Positions 1-7,996 of a stretch of DNA of 64,000 nt are shown in pieces. The stretch lies in assembly GCA_037444685.1 (NCBI GenBank), contig JBBILX010000010.1, positions 1 to 64,000 on the forward strand, read 5' to 3'. Numbering within the stretch: the first letter of the stretch is position 1; each line of letters starts with the position of its first letter. Made by a program: the position numbers and the translations under genes. The notes under the pieces are model-generated. The model had not been told where the DNA came from. It made no database searches and worked only from the letters and a program-made list of their open reading frames with translations. The DNA comes from UBA964 sp037444685 (GTDB lineage: Bacteria; Pseudomonadota; Gammaproteobacteria; Steroidobacterales; Steroidobacteraceae).

Positions 1-115
1 TCTCCGCCATCACCTTCGTCAGCGCAGCCGTCAGCGTCGTCTTCCCATGATCCACATGCCCAATCGTCCCCACGTTCACGTGCGGCTTCGTACGCTCGAA
101 CTTTTCCTTCGACAT
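1..115 (-). CDS. tufB: Elongation factor Tu, N-terminal 38 codons (cut by window edge)
   Basis: The reverse strand translates from an ATG to MSKEKFERTKPHVNVGTIGH, followed by the P-loop VDHGKTTLTAAL that binds GTP. This is the invariant start of bacterial EF-Tu, the GTPase that delivers aminoacyl-tRNA to the ribosome. A GGAG Shine-Dalgarno lies about 9 nt upstream. The rest of the gene is outside the window. It sits directly after the Tyr, Gly and Thr tRNA genes on the same strand, as in the tyrU-glyT-thrT-tufB transcript of Gammaproteobacteria, so the copy is probably tufB. The symbol tufB rather than tufA rests on this context. Confidence 0.95.
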   Translation of the reverse strand, partial: MSKEKFERTKPHVNVGTIGHVDHGKTTLTAALTKVMAE

Positions 116-234
116 GATCTTCTCCGGGCTGCGCGCCCTCACTCCTGTTCAGAACCACGCGCTGCGGGAGCGCGCATCCCTTGTTTACAAGAACCTTTCC
201 CGACCCGTCGGCCAGCTGGCCCCTTCGCGGAGGC

Positions 235-310
<76 letters not shown>

Positions 311-331
311 CGATGCAATCCGAGCAGGACG

Positions 332-405
<74 letters not shown>

Positions 406-490
406 TTGTGTCGCCCGCGAGCGAGTCGCCCGTCCCGCTTCCCGCCGCTACGCCTTGCCGCCGCCACCCCGGAGAAGCTGTCGCTTCGAC

Positions 491-576
491 TGGTGGAGGG
501 GGTAGGATTCGAACCTACGAAGGCGTAAGCCGGCAGATTTACAGTCTGCTCCCGTTGGCCGCTTGGGTACCCCTCC
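491..576 (-). tRNA. tyrU: tRNA-Tyr (anticodon GTA)
   Basis: An 86-nt tRNA with the long variable arm expected for bacterial tRNA-Tyr, anticodon loop CTGTAAA (GTA), T-loop GTTCGAA and encoded CCA. It is first in the tRNA-tuf operon and lies just downstream of a recognisable promoter. Confidence 0.97.
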
Positions 577-594
577 GCGAAAAATGAGCCGCGT

Positions 595-623
595 ATTGTG
601 ATTTCGCGACCGGGGGGTGTCAA
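595..623 (-). promoter_or_regulatory. Promoter of the tRNA-tuf operon
   Basis: The minus strand reads TTGACA (perfect -35), a 17-nt spacer, then CACAAT (4 of 6 matches to the -10), about 19 nt before tRNA-Tyr. The spacing and position fit a sigma-70 promoter for the Tyr-Gly-Thr-tuf transcript. Assignment is by motif only. Confidence 0.6.
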
Positions 624-714
624 TGGCGCTGGCGCGGCCTTTGCTAGCGGTTCGGCCGGGTGCGCCCGCGCCTGACCGGTCCCGTCTTCTGCCGAACTGT
701 ATATAAATTTAGTA

Positions 715-1656
715 ATGCCCGGACAGCTCGATCCAATCGTCCTCTTCTTCGTGCTCGGGCTCGCGGCCGGGGTGATGAAGGCGGACATGCGCCTGCCGCA
801 GCCGATCTACGAGTTCGTCAGCACGCTGCTGCTGCTGTCGATCGGCATGAAGGGCGGCATCGAGCTCGCCAAGCAGCCGGTCGGCGACGTCGCGGCCGAC
901 ATGCTGCTGGTCGTGCTGATGGGCTGCCTGCTGACCCTCCTGGCCTATGGCGCGCTTCGCGTCCTCGGCGGCGTCGGTCGCATCGACGCGGCGGCCGTCG
1001 CTGCCCACTACGGCTCGGTCAGTGTCGGCACATTCGCGGTGGGCGTCGCCTTCCTCGGCGTGGCGGCGATTCCCTACGAGCCGCAGATGCCGCTGTTTCT
1101 CGTGCTGCTCGAGGTGCCCGCGATTATCGTCGGCATCCTGCTGGCGCGCGGGCTCAGCGCCGCGACGCCATGGGGCGAAGTGCTGCGCGAGGTACTGCTG
1201 GGCCGCAGCGTCATGCTCCTGCTCGGCGGACTTTTGATCGGCGCGCTGGCGGGCGCGGACGGCCTCACGCCAGTCAAACCGCTGTTCTTCGACCTGTTCA
1301 AGGGCATCCTCGCGATCTTCCTGCTCGAGATGGGCCTGATCGCCAGCGATCATCTTGGCGGATTCCGCCGCCACGGACTGTTCATCGCGGGGTTCGCGCT
1401 GCTCGCGCCTGTGCTGTTCGCTGGCATCGGCATCGGCTTCGCGCGCCTGATGGACCTGTCGCCGGGCGGTGCCATCCTGCTCGCCACGCTGGCGGCCAGC
1501 GCCTCCTACATCGCCGCACCGGCCGCGATCCGCTCCGCCGTGCCGGAAGCCAATCCGGCACTGTCGCTGACCGCGGCGCTCGCCGTGACCTTCCCGTTCA
1601 ACATCCTGGTCGGCATCCCGCTCTACCAGCGTGCCGTCGAGTACGTCTATGGCTGA
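715..1656 (+). CDS. sbtA: SbtA-family sodium-dependent bicarbonate transporter
   Basis: A 313-residue, very hydrophobic protein with about ten likely membrane spans. It matches the SbtA (DUF897) family in length, in its early LDPIVLFFVLGLAAG span and in its two similar halves. SbtA proteins import bicarbonate with sodium across the inner membrane and are best known from cyanobacterial carbon concentration; in heterotrophs the role is probably bicarbonate supply for anaplerotic carboxylation. The stop overlaps the start of the next gene (a PII-like SbtB) by 8 nt, the usual transporter-regulator pair. No Shine-Dalgarno is evident: TATAAA lies 8 nt before the ATG and could be a -10 for a leaderless or near-leaderless message. 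The substrate is inferred from the family. Confidence 0.85.
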   Translation: MPGQLDPIVLFFVLGLAAGVMKADMRLPQPIYEFVSTLLLLSIGMKGGIELAKQPVGDVAADMLLVVLMGCLLTLLAYGALRVLGGVGRIDAAAVAAHYGSVSVGTFAVGVAFLGVAAIPYEPQMPLFLVLLEVPAIIVGILLARGLSAATPWGEVLREVLLGRSVMLLLGGLLIGALAGADGLTPVKPLFFDLFKGILAIFLLEMGLIASDHLGGFRRHGLFIAGFALLAPVLFAGIGIGFARLMDLSPGGAILLATLAASASYIAAPAAIRSAVPEANPALSLTAALAVTFPFNILVGIPLYQRAVEYVYG

Positions 1657-1957
1657 TACGCACCACACCCGCAAGCTCGTCACCGTGATCACGGAAACCG
1701 CGCTGGAGAGGGAACTGACGCGCGAGCTCGAGGCGCTAGGCGTCCGCGGCTACACGATCACCGACGCGCGCGGCCGCGGTGACCACGGCACCCGCTCCTC
1801 GAGCTGGGGACACACCGGCAACATCCGCGTCGAGGTGATCTGCGAAGCCGCGCTGGCCGAGCGCCTGATGCAGAGGCTGCGCGACAAGTACTACCAGCAC
1901 TATGCGATGGTGCTGTTCGCCCACGACGTCGAGGTGCTCCGACCCGACAAGTTCTGA
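1649..1957 (+). CDS. sbtB: SbtB-like PII-family regulator
   Basis: A 102-residue protein of PII/GlnB-like size. It has a beta-alpha-beta start (KLVTVITE), a helix, a glycine/serine-rich segment GRGDHGTRSSSWGHTG where the T-loop belongs, and a second beta-alpha-beta half. Cyanobacterial SbtB binds adenine nucleotides, including cAMP, and blocks SbtA. This start was chosen because it follows the sbtA coding end with an ATGGCTGA overlap; a longer version would add six unrelated residues. The C-terminal CGPxGC redox loop described for some cyanobacterial SbtB proteins is absent, the protein ending at RPDKF. Ligand and partner are inferred from family and gene order. Confidence 0.8.
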   Translation: MADTHHTRKLVTVITETALERELTRELEALGVRGYTITDARGRGDHGTRSSSWGHTGNIRVEVICEAALAERLMQRLRDKYYQHYAMVLFAHDVEVLRPDKF

Positions 1958-1972
1958 CGGCGGCAGCCGGCG

Positions 1973-3751
1973 TCAACCGGCGGCGCGAGGCAGGTCGAGT
2001 GCGGCGCCATGCGTGTCGCGGCTCGCCCAGCCGGGTCCACGCACGACGCGTCCCGGCCGTGCTCCCGTGACACGGCCGTCGCGCAGCACGGGCACCCCGT
2101 TGACGAGCACGTGCTCCACACCGGTCGCGAAGCGCTGCGGCTCGTCGTAGGTCGCATGATCGGCGATGCGCGCGGCATCGAAGACGACGACGTCGGCAAA
2201 GTAGCCGGGCGCCAGTCGGCCCCGACCGCGCAGACCGAGCTGCGCCGCGGGCATTCCCGTGAGCCGGTGTATGGCCGTCGCGAGGGGCACCAGTCCTTCA
2301 TCCCTGACGTAGTGCCCGAGAAAGCGCGCGAAGCTGCCGTAGGCGCGCGGATGCGGTCGATGCGCGAGAAACGGCTCGCGCGGCGCCAGCGCTTCCTCGT
2401 CAGAGCAGATTCCCATCCACGGCAGGGCGAGCTGGCGCCGGACGTTCTGCTCGGACATCAGGATGAACGCAGCGGTCACACGGCTGTCGTCCTCGATCAC
2501 GAGGTCGATCAGCGTTTCCTCGGGCGAGCCGCCGCGGGCCGCCGCGACTTCGGCCAGCGTTCGGCCCGCCAGCGGGCGCAGCTCGGAATTGCGGAAGCCG
2601 AGCAGCCGGACACGCTCCGGCGAGCCCGCGGCGGCATAGAGATTCTCCCATCCGCAGTAAGCGGCTCGCATCTCGCGCAGCACGCGCTCGCGCACCCTCG
2701 GTTCGCGCAGCCGCTGCACCCACGCCGCGTGACCGCCTTCCTGGACCCAGGGCGGCATGCAGGCGTCCAGACCCGAGGCCGCCGCCGTGTACGGATACAT
2801 GTTCGCGCTGACGTCGACGCCCTCGGCGCGCGCGGCCTCGATGCGCGCGATCGCGTGCTCGGCGTCCGGCCAGTTCGCCTCGCCTGCCGCCTTGAAGTGG
2901 TAGATCTCGGCGTGCCGACCCGTCGCCCGCGCGATCGCGATCACCTCGTCGATCGACTCGAGCAGGCTGTTCGATTCACTGCGCAGGTGCGAGATGTAAC
3001 TGCCACCGTACTCGGCCGCCGCGAGCGCCAGTGCCGTGAGCTCCTCGGTGCCCGCGCTGGCGGCCGGCGCGTAGATCAGCGCCGAGCCGACACCGAGCGC
3101 GCCCTCACGCATCGCCGCGCGCACGAGCTCGCACATGCGCTGCAGCTCCACGGGCCGCGCCGGCCGATGCTCATAACCGATCTCGTGCACGCGCAGCGTC
3201 GTGGCGCCCACGAACGAGGCGACGTTGGTCGCGATGCCGCGCCTCTCGAGCGATTCGAGGTATTCGCCGAGCGTGGTCCAGTCGACGTGAAAGCGATAAT
3301 CGGTCTGCCGCGCCTCGAGCGCGCGCCGCATCGCCGCGGTCAGCGGCCCCATGGAGACGCCCTCGCCAAATATCTCGAGCGTGACGCCCTGACGCAGGTC
3401 GCTCTCGGCGCGCGGATCGACCAGCAGCGACTCGGTGGCCCAGGAGAGCATGTTGATGAAGCCCGGCGCGACCGCGAGTCCGCGCGCATCGATCTCATCG
3501 CGCGCGCGCGCTCCCGCGAGATCGCCGATCGCGACGATGCGCCCGCCCGCGAGGCCCAGGTCCGCGATCCGCGGCGAAGCGCCCGTGCCGTCGTAGACGG
3601 TGCCGCCGCGTATCAGCGTCTGGAACTCGGGTCGCGGGCCACGGTCGCCGGCGCCGCGCCAGGCCGCGGCCCAGAGAGTGCCCCAGATCAGCCCTCGCAG
3701 GCGGCGCCAGCGTGCGCCGGGCGCCCGGGCCGGATCGAGCCGCCGCGCCAC
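1973..3751 (-). CDS. Amidohydrolase-family protein, N-acyl-D-amino-acid deacylase-like
   Basis: A 592-residue member of the amidohydrolase superfamily. LIRGGTVYDGTG (about residues 47-56) is the usual opening strand, followed by a TIM barrel and a closing LAPGYFADVVVFD segment typical of D-aminoacylases. Putative metal ligands H255 (SYISHLRSE) and H285 (IYHFKAAG) are present, and CSDEE supplies the catalytic Asp. Oddly, the HxH normally found after PGFID is replaced by PGFINMLSWATE (96-107), and the region of the zinc Cys reads EIFGEG, so the metal site must differ from classical D-aminoacylase. It starts with GTG 21 nt after the upstream gene; the first 40 residues are of uncertain start and may hold a signal segment. 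It is the last gene of a three-gene catabolic operon. Substrate unknown. Confidence 0.75.
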   Translation of the reverse strand: MARRLDPARAPGARWRRLRGLIWGTLWAAAWRGAGDRGPRPEFQTLIRGGTVYDGTGASPRIADLGLAGGRIVAIGDLAGARARDEIDARGLAVAPGFINMLSWATESLLVDPRAESDLRQGVTLEIFGEGVSMGPLTAAMRRALEARQTDYRFHVDWTTLGEYLESLERRGIATNVASFVGATTLRVHEIGYEHRPARPVELQRMCELVRAAMREGALGVGSALIYAPAASAGTEELTALALAAAEYGGSYISHLRSESNSLLESIDEVIAIARATGRHAEIYHFKAAGEANWPDAEHAIARIEAARAEGVDVSANMYPYTAAASGLDACMPPWVQEGGHAAWVQRLREPRVRERVLREMRAAYCGWENLYAAAGSPERVRLLGFRNSELRPLAGRTLAEVAAARGGSPEETLIDLVIEDDSRVTAAFILMSEQNVRRQLALPWMGICSDEEALAPREPFLAHRPHPRAYGSFARFLGHYVRDEGLVPLATAIHRLTGMPAAQLGLRGRGRLAPGYFADVVVFDAARIADHATYDEPQRFATGVEHVLVNGVPVLRDGRVTGARPGRVVRGPGWASRDTHGAALDLPRAAG

Positions 3752-3772
3752 CCGAAGCCGCCCAGGCTCGAG

Positions 3773-4954
3773 TCAGGCCGCGGCGCCGCGCAGCGAGCGC
3801 GGCGTTTGCCCGGCCGTCAGCGCTCGCAGCGCCGGCATGACTTCACTGGCAAAGAGACGCATGTTCTTCTCCGTCAGGTCGGCCGGCAGTGTACCGAACT
3901 GCAGCATGCTGAGCAGGTGGCCGACGCGCATGTCCCGCCACGCGGCGGCGAGCTGTTCGCGCACGGTCGCCGCCGAGCCGCAGAAGAACATGCCCATCTC
4001 GACGGCGAGCTCGAGGGTGATGTCACCGGTGATCTGTTGCTTCGCCTTCGCGATGCCGCGCATCGACTCGATCGACGAGTAGCCGGGCGGCAGCAGCATC
4101 TCGATCGGCATCTTCAGGAAACGGTTGCGGAAATTCTCGAAGTGCCACTTGGCCTCGCGGCGGGCGATCTCGTCGGTCTCGGCCACGTAGATCGGCACGG
4201 CCCAGCCGAGCTTGTCGTCGGCGGCCGTATAGCCGTGGCGGGCCGCGGTCTCCCGATACTGCTCGAGGTACCTGCGGACGGCCTTGATGGGGCTGAAGGT
4301 CTGCAGGTAGGTGTACCGGCGGTCGGGGTGCGCCGCCCACTCGATCGTCTCGCTGCTGCCCTGCGAGGGCACCCAGATCGGCGGATGCGGCTGCTGGTAC
4401 GGGCGCGGCCAGAGGTTCACGTACTCGAAATGATAGTGTTTTCGCGACCAGCGGAACGGCCCGGTGCGAGTCCAGGCCGCGATGATCAGGTCATGCGCCT
4501 CGTGAAACCGCTCGTGCGAGAACACCGGATTCGTGCCCCAGGCGTGGTACTCCGCGCCGATGCCGCGCACGAAGCCCGTGATCAGCCTGCCCTCGGTGAT
4601 GTTGTCGATCATCGCGTGCTCTTCGGCGAGCGTCAGCGGATGGTCGCGCAGCGGGATCGCGCTGCCGAGGATCGCGATCTTCGCGGTCGTCGTGCGCCGT
4701 GCGAGCGCCGCCGCCATCACGATCGGCGAAGGCATCATCCCATAGGCCGTCTGATGGTGTTCGTTGACGGCGATGCCGTCGAAACCGAGGCGCTCGCCGA
4801 GTTCGAGCTCGTCGAGGTAGCGGTTGTAGAGGCGCGCACCGGCCCGAGGGTCGTAGAAGCTGTTCGGCGTGACGACCCATGCCGTCGGATACTTCGCCGC
4901 GCCTTCGAGGTCGAGGTCGGCATAGGGCATCAGGTGGAACAGCGTGAATTGCAT
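3773..4954 (-). CDS. Luciferase-like (LLM class) flavin-dependent oxidoreductase
   Basis: A 393-residue protein with the bacterial luciferase TIM-barrel pattern: GFDGIAVNEHHQ, then LGSAIPLRDHPLTLAEEHAM and the INDx-like block IDNITEGRLITGFVRG, which bind flavin and phosphate. Members use FMNH2 or F420 to oxidise or monooxygenate organic substrates. A GAGG Shine-Dalgarno precedes the ATG, and only 10 nt separate it from the hydrolase upstream, so the two are cotranscribed. With the neighbouring hydrolase and amidohydrolase it suggests degradation of an ester- or amide-bearing compound, started by oxygenation. The actual substrate cannot be read from the sequence. Confidence 0.85.
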   Translation of the reverse strand: MQFTLFHLMPYADLDLEGAAKYPTAWVVTPNSFYDPRAGARLYNRYLDELELGERLGFDGIAVNEHHQTAYGMMPSPIVMAAALARRTTTAKIAILGSAIPLRDHPLTLAEEHAMIDNITEGRLITGFVRGIGAEYHAWGTNPVFSHERFHEAHDLIIAAWTRTGPFRWSRKHYHFEYVNLWPRPYQQPHPPIWVPSQGSSETIEWAAHPDRRYTYLQTFSPIKAVRRYLEQYRETAARHGYTAADDKLGWAVPIYVAETDEIARREAKWHFENFRNRFLKMPIEMLLPPGYSSIESMRGIAKAKQQITGDITLELAVEMGMFFCGSAATVREQLAAAWRDMRVGHLLSMLQFGTLPADLTEKNMRLFASEVMPALRALTAGQTPRSLRGAAA

Positions 4955-4964
4955 GACGTAGACC

Positions 4965-5747
4965 TCAGGCGGCGCGGGCCAGCTGCCGGACGAGGGCGGT
5001 GAGTGCCTGGGGCTGCTCCACCTGCGGGAGGTGACCGCAGCGTTCGATCAGCGAGAAGCGCGCACCGGGGATCAGGCTCGCGAGCCGCCGGCCGTACTCG
5101 GGCGGGAACAGACGGTCGCTGTCGCCCCAGATCACGTGCGTCGGCAGCCGCAGGCGGTGCAACCACTTCTCGAGGTGCGGATCGAAGAAGCGCGGCTCCC
5201 ACGCCAGCTTCGCGGTCGTGAAGAAGTTGCGCAGCTGCACATCCTGCTGCTCGGGAGTCTGCGGCAGCGACAGGATCTTCTCGGCGAGCGCTGGATCCGC
5301 GACCAGGCGACGGACCCGATCCTCCGGGCTCCACATGAACAGGTCGCCCGTCGCGATCTCCCCCGGACGGACGCCCGCGGCGCCGATCACGGTCAACGAG
5401 GCGAGCCGGCTCGCATCCCGCACGGCCAGCTCGAGCGCGATCCAGCCGCCGAGCGAACTGCCGACCAGATGCACTCCACGCAGATCGAGCGCTTCGACGA
5501 AGTCGAGATAGGCGTAGGCCACGTCGTGGATGTTGTCGAGCCAGGCAGGTTCGGGGCTGCGCCCGAATCCCGGGTGATCGGGCGCGACGACGCGCAATCC
5601 GCCCGACGCGAGCGAAGCCAGCCATGGCAGCGCCGACTCGGCGCCGCCCGCGCCGTGCAGGAACAGGACAGTCGGCCCCGAACCGGCCTCCCGGTAATGC
5701 ACCGGACTCCCGGCGATACGGATCTGATGTTCGACGAAAGCCGTCAT
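4965..5747 (-). CDS. Alpha/beta-hydrolase, C-C bond hydrolase or esterase type
   Basis: A 260-residue alpha/beta-hydrolase. The oxyanion motif HGAGG is at 31-35, the nucleophile elbow GSSLG puts Ser at residue 98, an Asp lies in GDSDRLFPPE and the catalytic His in CGHLPQVEQP. The pattern is closest to meta-cleavage-product hydrolases such as MhpC/BphD and to related esterases. GGGAGG sits 5 nt upstream of the ATG. It is first in the operon with the luciferase-like and amidohydrolase genes and is divergent from a GntR repressor across an 85-nt gap that holds paired GTATAC boxes. Confidence 0.85.
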   Translation of the reverse strand: MTAFVEHQIRIAGSPVHYREAGSGPTVLFLHGAGGAESALPWLASLASGGLRVVAPDHPGFGRSPEPAWLDNIHDVAYAYLDFVEALDLRGVHLVGSSLGGWIALELAVRDASRLASLTVIGAAGVRPGEIATGDLFMWSPEDRVRRLVADPALAEKILSLPQTPEQQDVQLRNFFTTAKLAWEPRFFDPHLEKWLHRLRLPTHVIWGDSDRLFPPEYGRRLASLIPGARFSLIERCGHLPQVEQPQALTALVRQLARAA

Positions 5748-5766
5748 AGCGCCCTCCCGGCTTGCA

Positions 5767-5834
5767 TTTTGGTATACAGGAAAGCATTATTCAATGGCCT
5801 TTTGGCGAGAATTTGGCTTTTTGGTATACTGAAT
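5767..5834. promoter_or_regulatory. Paired GTATAC operator-like boxes and promoter between hydrolase operon and GntR gene
   Basis: The 11-mer TTTTGGTATAC occurs at 5767-5777 and again at 5819-5829, 52 bp apart, about five helical turns, so both face the same side of the DNA. The GTATAC core is palindromic and resembles operators of FCD-type GntR repressors. The second copy overlaps a candidate plus-strand promoter, TTGGCG, 17 nt, TATACT (-10 at 5825-5830). Binding there would block gntR expression, and the first box would control the divergent hydrolase operon. Binding is inferred from position and symmetry. Confidence 0.55.
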
Positions 5835-6507
5835 GAGCGTGGCGACCCAGAGAACGTACGCGACGCTGCTCGAGCGCATCCAGCGCGGCGAGCTGCGCCC
5901 GGGCGCCTTTCTCGTCGAATCCGATCTCGCCGAAGCACTCGGCGTCAGCCGCACTCCGGTGCGCGAGGCGATCCGCCGACTCGCCGCCGAAGGTCTGGTT
6001 CGGACCGAGGGCCGACGGCGCGCACAGGTCCGCGACTTCGCCGCCAGCGAGGTCGAGGAGTTGTTCGAGATCCGCGCCCGGCTCGAGAGCTATGCGGCAC
6101 AGCGTGCGGCGACGCGACTGACGGCGGCGCAGCTGGACCGCCTGCGCGAGCTCGATGGCGGGATGCATGCGCTGCTCGGCGCGCGTGACGAAGCTGCCGT
6201 GGCGCGTTTCGCCGACCTCAACGACGCCTTCCACCAGACGATTCTCGAGGCCGCCGCGGCGCGTCACCTTGAGGCGGCGCTGCGGCCCGTTCTGCAGATA
6301 CAGCTGCTGCTGCTGCAGCGCTACCGTGACACGATCTCCGAGCACCTCGAACGCAGCGCCTGGCACCATCGCGAACTCGTCCGCGCCTTCGAGCTGCGCG
6401 ATCCTGAGCTCGCGGCCGCCCAGATGCAGCTGCACATGCTCGCGGCCCGCGGCGGCCGCAACGACGCCGGGTCCACACGCCACACGGCACCTGGGGGGGA
6501 CACATGA
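5833..6507 (+). CDS. GntR-family transcriptional regulator, FadR/FCD subfamily
   Basis: A 224-residue regulator. A winged helix-turn-helix occupies about residues 8-70, with the recognition region VSRTPVREAIRRLAAEGLV typical of GntR proteins. An all-helical FCD ligand domain follows, with FADLNDAFHQTI and HLERSAWHHRELVRAF supplying metal-binding Asp and His positions. It most likely represses the divergent hydrolase operon in response to a small carboxylate. The start is uncertain: the candidate -10 ends only two bases before the ATG, so transcription would begin about 5837 and GTG at 5839 may be the true, leaderless start. Its stop overlaps the next gene by ATGA. Confidence 0.85.
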   Translation: MSVATQRTYATLLERIQRGELRPGAFLVESDLAEALGVSRTPVREAIRRLAAEGLVRTEGRRRAQVRDFAASEVEELFEIRARLESYAAQRAATRLTAAQLDRLRELDGGMHALLGARDEAAVARFADLNDAFHQTILEAAAARHLEAALRPVLQIQLLLLQRYRDTISEHLERSAWHHRELVRAFELRDPELAAAQMQLHMLAARGGRNDAGSTRHTAPGGDT

Positions 6508-7154
6508 AGTTCTGCAGTGACTGCGGTTCGCTCGACCTGCACGGTACCGTCGACACCCACGGGCACGTCCTGCGCTACCGGTGTGGACGCTGTGGCGCCA
6601 CGCACTATCGCAGTCCGCGGCCGGTTGCCGTCTGCCTCGCCGAGTGGCACGGCCAGGTGCTGCTGTGCCGGCGGGCGATCGAGCCGGGCGCCGGCCTGTG
6701 GACGCTGCCCGGCGGCTATGTCGAGGCCGGCGAGCCGCTGCAGGTGGCTGCGGCCCGCGAGACGCTCGAGGAAGCACGGGCGATCGTCGACGATCTCGCC
6801 CTCTACCGCGTCTACAACCTGCCGAAGTTCAATGAGGTCGTCGCGATCTTCCGCGGCACCCTGCGCGAGGGTCGCTACTCCGTGGGAGAGGAGACGACCG
6901 AGGCAGCGCTGTGGCACAAGCGCGATCTGCCGTGGAACGCTCTGGCCTTCGAGTACACGCGGGCGGCGCTGCAGGACTTTGCGATGCAGCGCTGGCAACC
7001 CGTCTACGCTTCACCGGTGCAGGATCTCGTCTGGTTACCGCCGTGCACGTCGGCGGCGCCGCAGCGGGCGCGTGGCGCGCCGCGCGCAGCCGGCTCGAGC
7101 AGCGGCGGCGCGGTTCAACGGCAGCGGGCGCTCGCCCGCAGCGCTGCGACCTGA
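6504..7154 (+). CDS. Nudix hydrolase with N-terminal zinc ribbon
   Basis: A 216-residue protein. Cys pairs CSDCG and CGRCG within the first 32 residues form a zinc ribbon like that of NudC-type and ADP-ribose-type Nudix enzymes. The Nudix box follows (G-x5-E-x7-RETLEEARA), but the box Gly after EE-x is Arg, a departure from the consensus. Nudix enzymes hydrolyse nucleoside diphosphates linked to other groups. It overlaps the GntR gene by ATGA and is cotranscribed with it. The last 35 or so residues are Ala/Arg/Ser-rich and overlap the end of the convergent rluB gene by 40 nt, so the C-terminal tail is probably non-functional extension. Confidence 0.8.
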   Translation: MKFCSDCGSLDLHGTVDTHGHVLRYRCGRCGATHYRSPRPVAVCLAEWHGQVLLCRRAIEPGAGLWTLPGGYVEAGEPLQVAAARETLEEARAIVDDLALYRVYNLPKFNEVVAIFRGTLREGRYSVGEETTEAALWHKRDLPWNALAFEYTRAALQDFAMQRWQPVYASPVQDLVWLPPCTSAAPQRARGAPRAAGSSSGGAVQRQRALARSAAT

Positions 7155-7927
7155 GCGCGATCGAGCCAGCGCCACTGGCCAGGCCGCAGGTCGCGCGGCA
7201 AGTCGATCGGGCCGTAGCGTAGCCTCACCAGGCGGCTGACCTCGCAGCCGACCGCGCGCCAGAGCCGACGCACCTCGCGGTTGCGCCCCTCGCGCAACGT
7301 CACGCGATACCAGCCATGCCCGACTCCGTCTCGGCCCTCGATGGCGCGGACGCTGTCGAAATGTGCCGGTCCGTCCTCGAGTTCTACGCCGCGGCAAAGT
7401 TGCGCGAGAGTCTGCGCCGTCGGCCGGCCGCGCAGCCTCACGAGATACTCGCGCTCGACCCCGGCCGAAGGGTGCATCAGCGCGTGCGCGAGCGCGCCGT
7501 CGGTCGTGAACAGCAACAGGCCCGAGGTGTTCACGTCGAGGCGTCCGACGACGATCCACCGCCCCAGCGACGGTGTCGGCAGCGGGTCGAAGACGGTCGG
7601 TCGCCCTTGCGGATCTCTGCGGGTGGTAATCTCGCCGACCGGCTTGTGATAGAGGAGATGTTCGCCGGCCGCCGGTGCCGCGATGACCAGCGCCCGACCG
7701 TCGAGCCGGATGTCCTCGCGGCCCGTCACGCGCTCGCCGAGCGTCGCGACGCGGCCGTCTATGCGTATGCGCCCCTCGCGGATCCACTGCTCGATGCCGC
7801 GCCGCGAGCCGTGTCCGGCGGCGGCCAGCAGTTTCTGCAGCCGGTCGCCCTCGGGGCGTCGAACTGAGGGGGCGGGCGCCAGGGGCGCCGATGGGCGCGT
7901 CTCGCGCTGCATGCTGCGCCGAATCAT
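7115..7927 (-). CDS. rluB: 23S rRNA pseudouridine synthase, RluB/RsuA family
   Basis: A 270-residue protein with an N-terminal S4 RNA-binding domain (about 28-75) and the RsuA/RluB catalytic block VVGRLDVNTSGLLLFT, in which D131 is the nucleophilic Asp. The later EGRNREVRRLWRAVG motif is also diagnostic. RluB makes pseudouridine 2605 in 23S rRNA; RluE and RluF are close relatives, so the exact site is inferred. The ATG at 7927 was chosen over a TTG two codons upstream; neither has a clear Shine-Dalgarno. The C-terminus is convergent with, and overlaps, the Nudix gene. Confidence 0.85.
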   Translation of the reverse strand: MIRRSMQRETRPSAPLAPAPSVRRPEGDRLQKLLAAAGHGSRRGIEQWIREGRIRIDGRVATLGERVTGREDIRLDGRALVIAAPAAGEHLLYHKPVGEITTRRDPQGRPTVFDPLPTPSLGRWIVVGRLDVNTSGLLLFTTDGALAHALMHPSAGVEREYLVRLRGRPTAQTLAQLCRGVELEDGPAHFDSVRAIEGRDGVGHGWYRVTLREGRNREVRRLWRAVGCEVSRLVRLRYGPIDLPRDLRPGQWRWLDRAQVAALRASARCR

Positions 7928-7996
7928 AACCAACCGTTATCAGTCCATGCCGGATCGCCACGAGCCCGGCAGCGGCGGCAGCGTAGAGTTCCCGGC

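Noticed and set aside
2009..5002. 997-residue open frame opposite the amidohydrolase and oxidoreductase genes
   Set aside because: It is a GC-driven shadow: composition is Arg/Asp/Glu/His-rich without domains, while the minus strand holds recognisable enzymes with Shine-Dalgarno sites.
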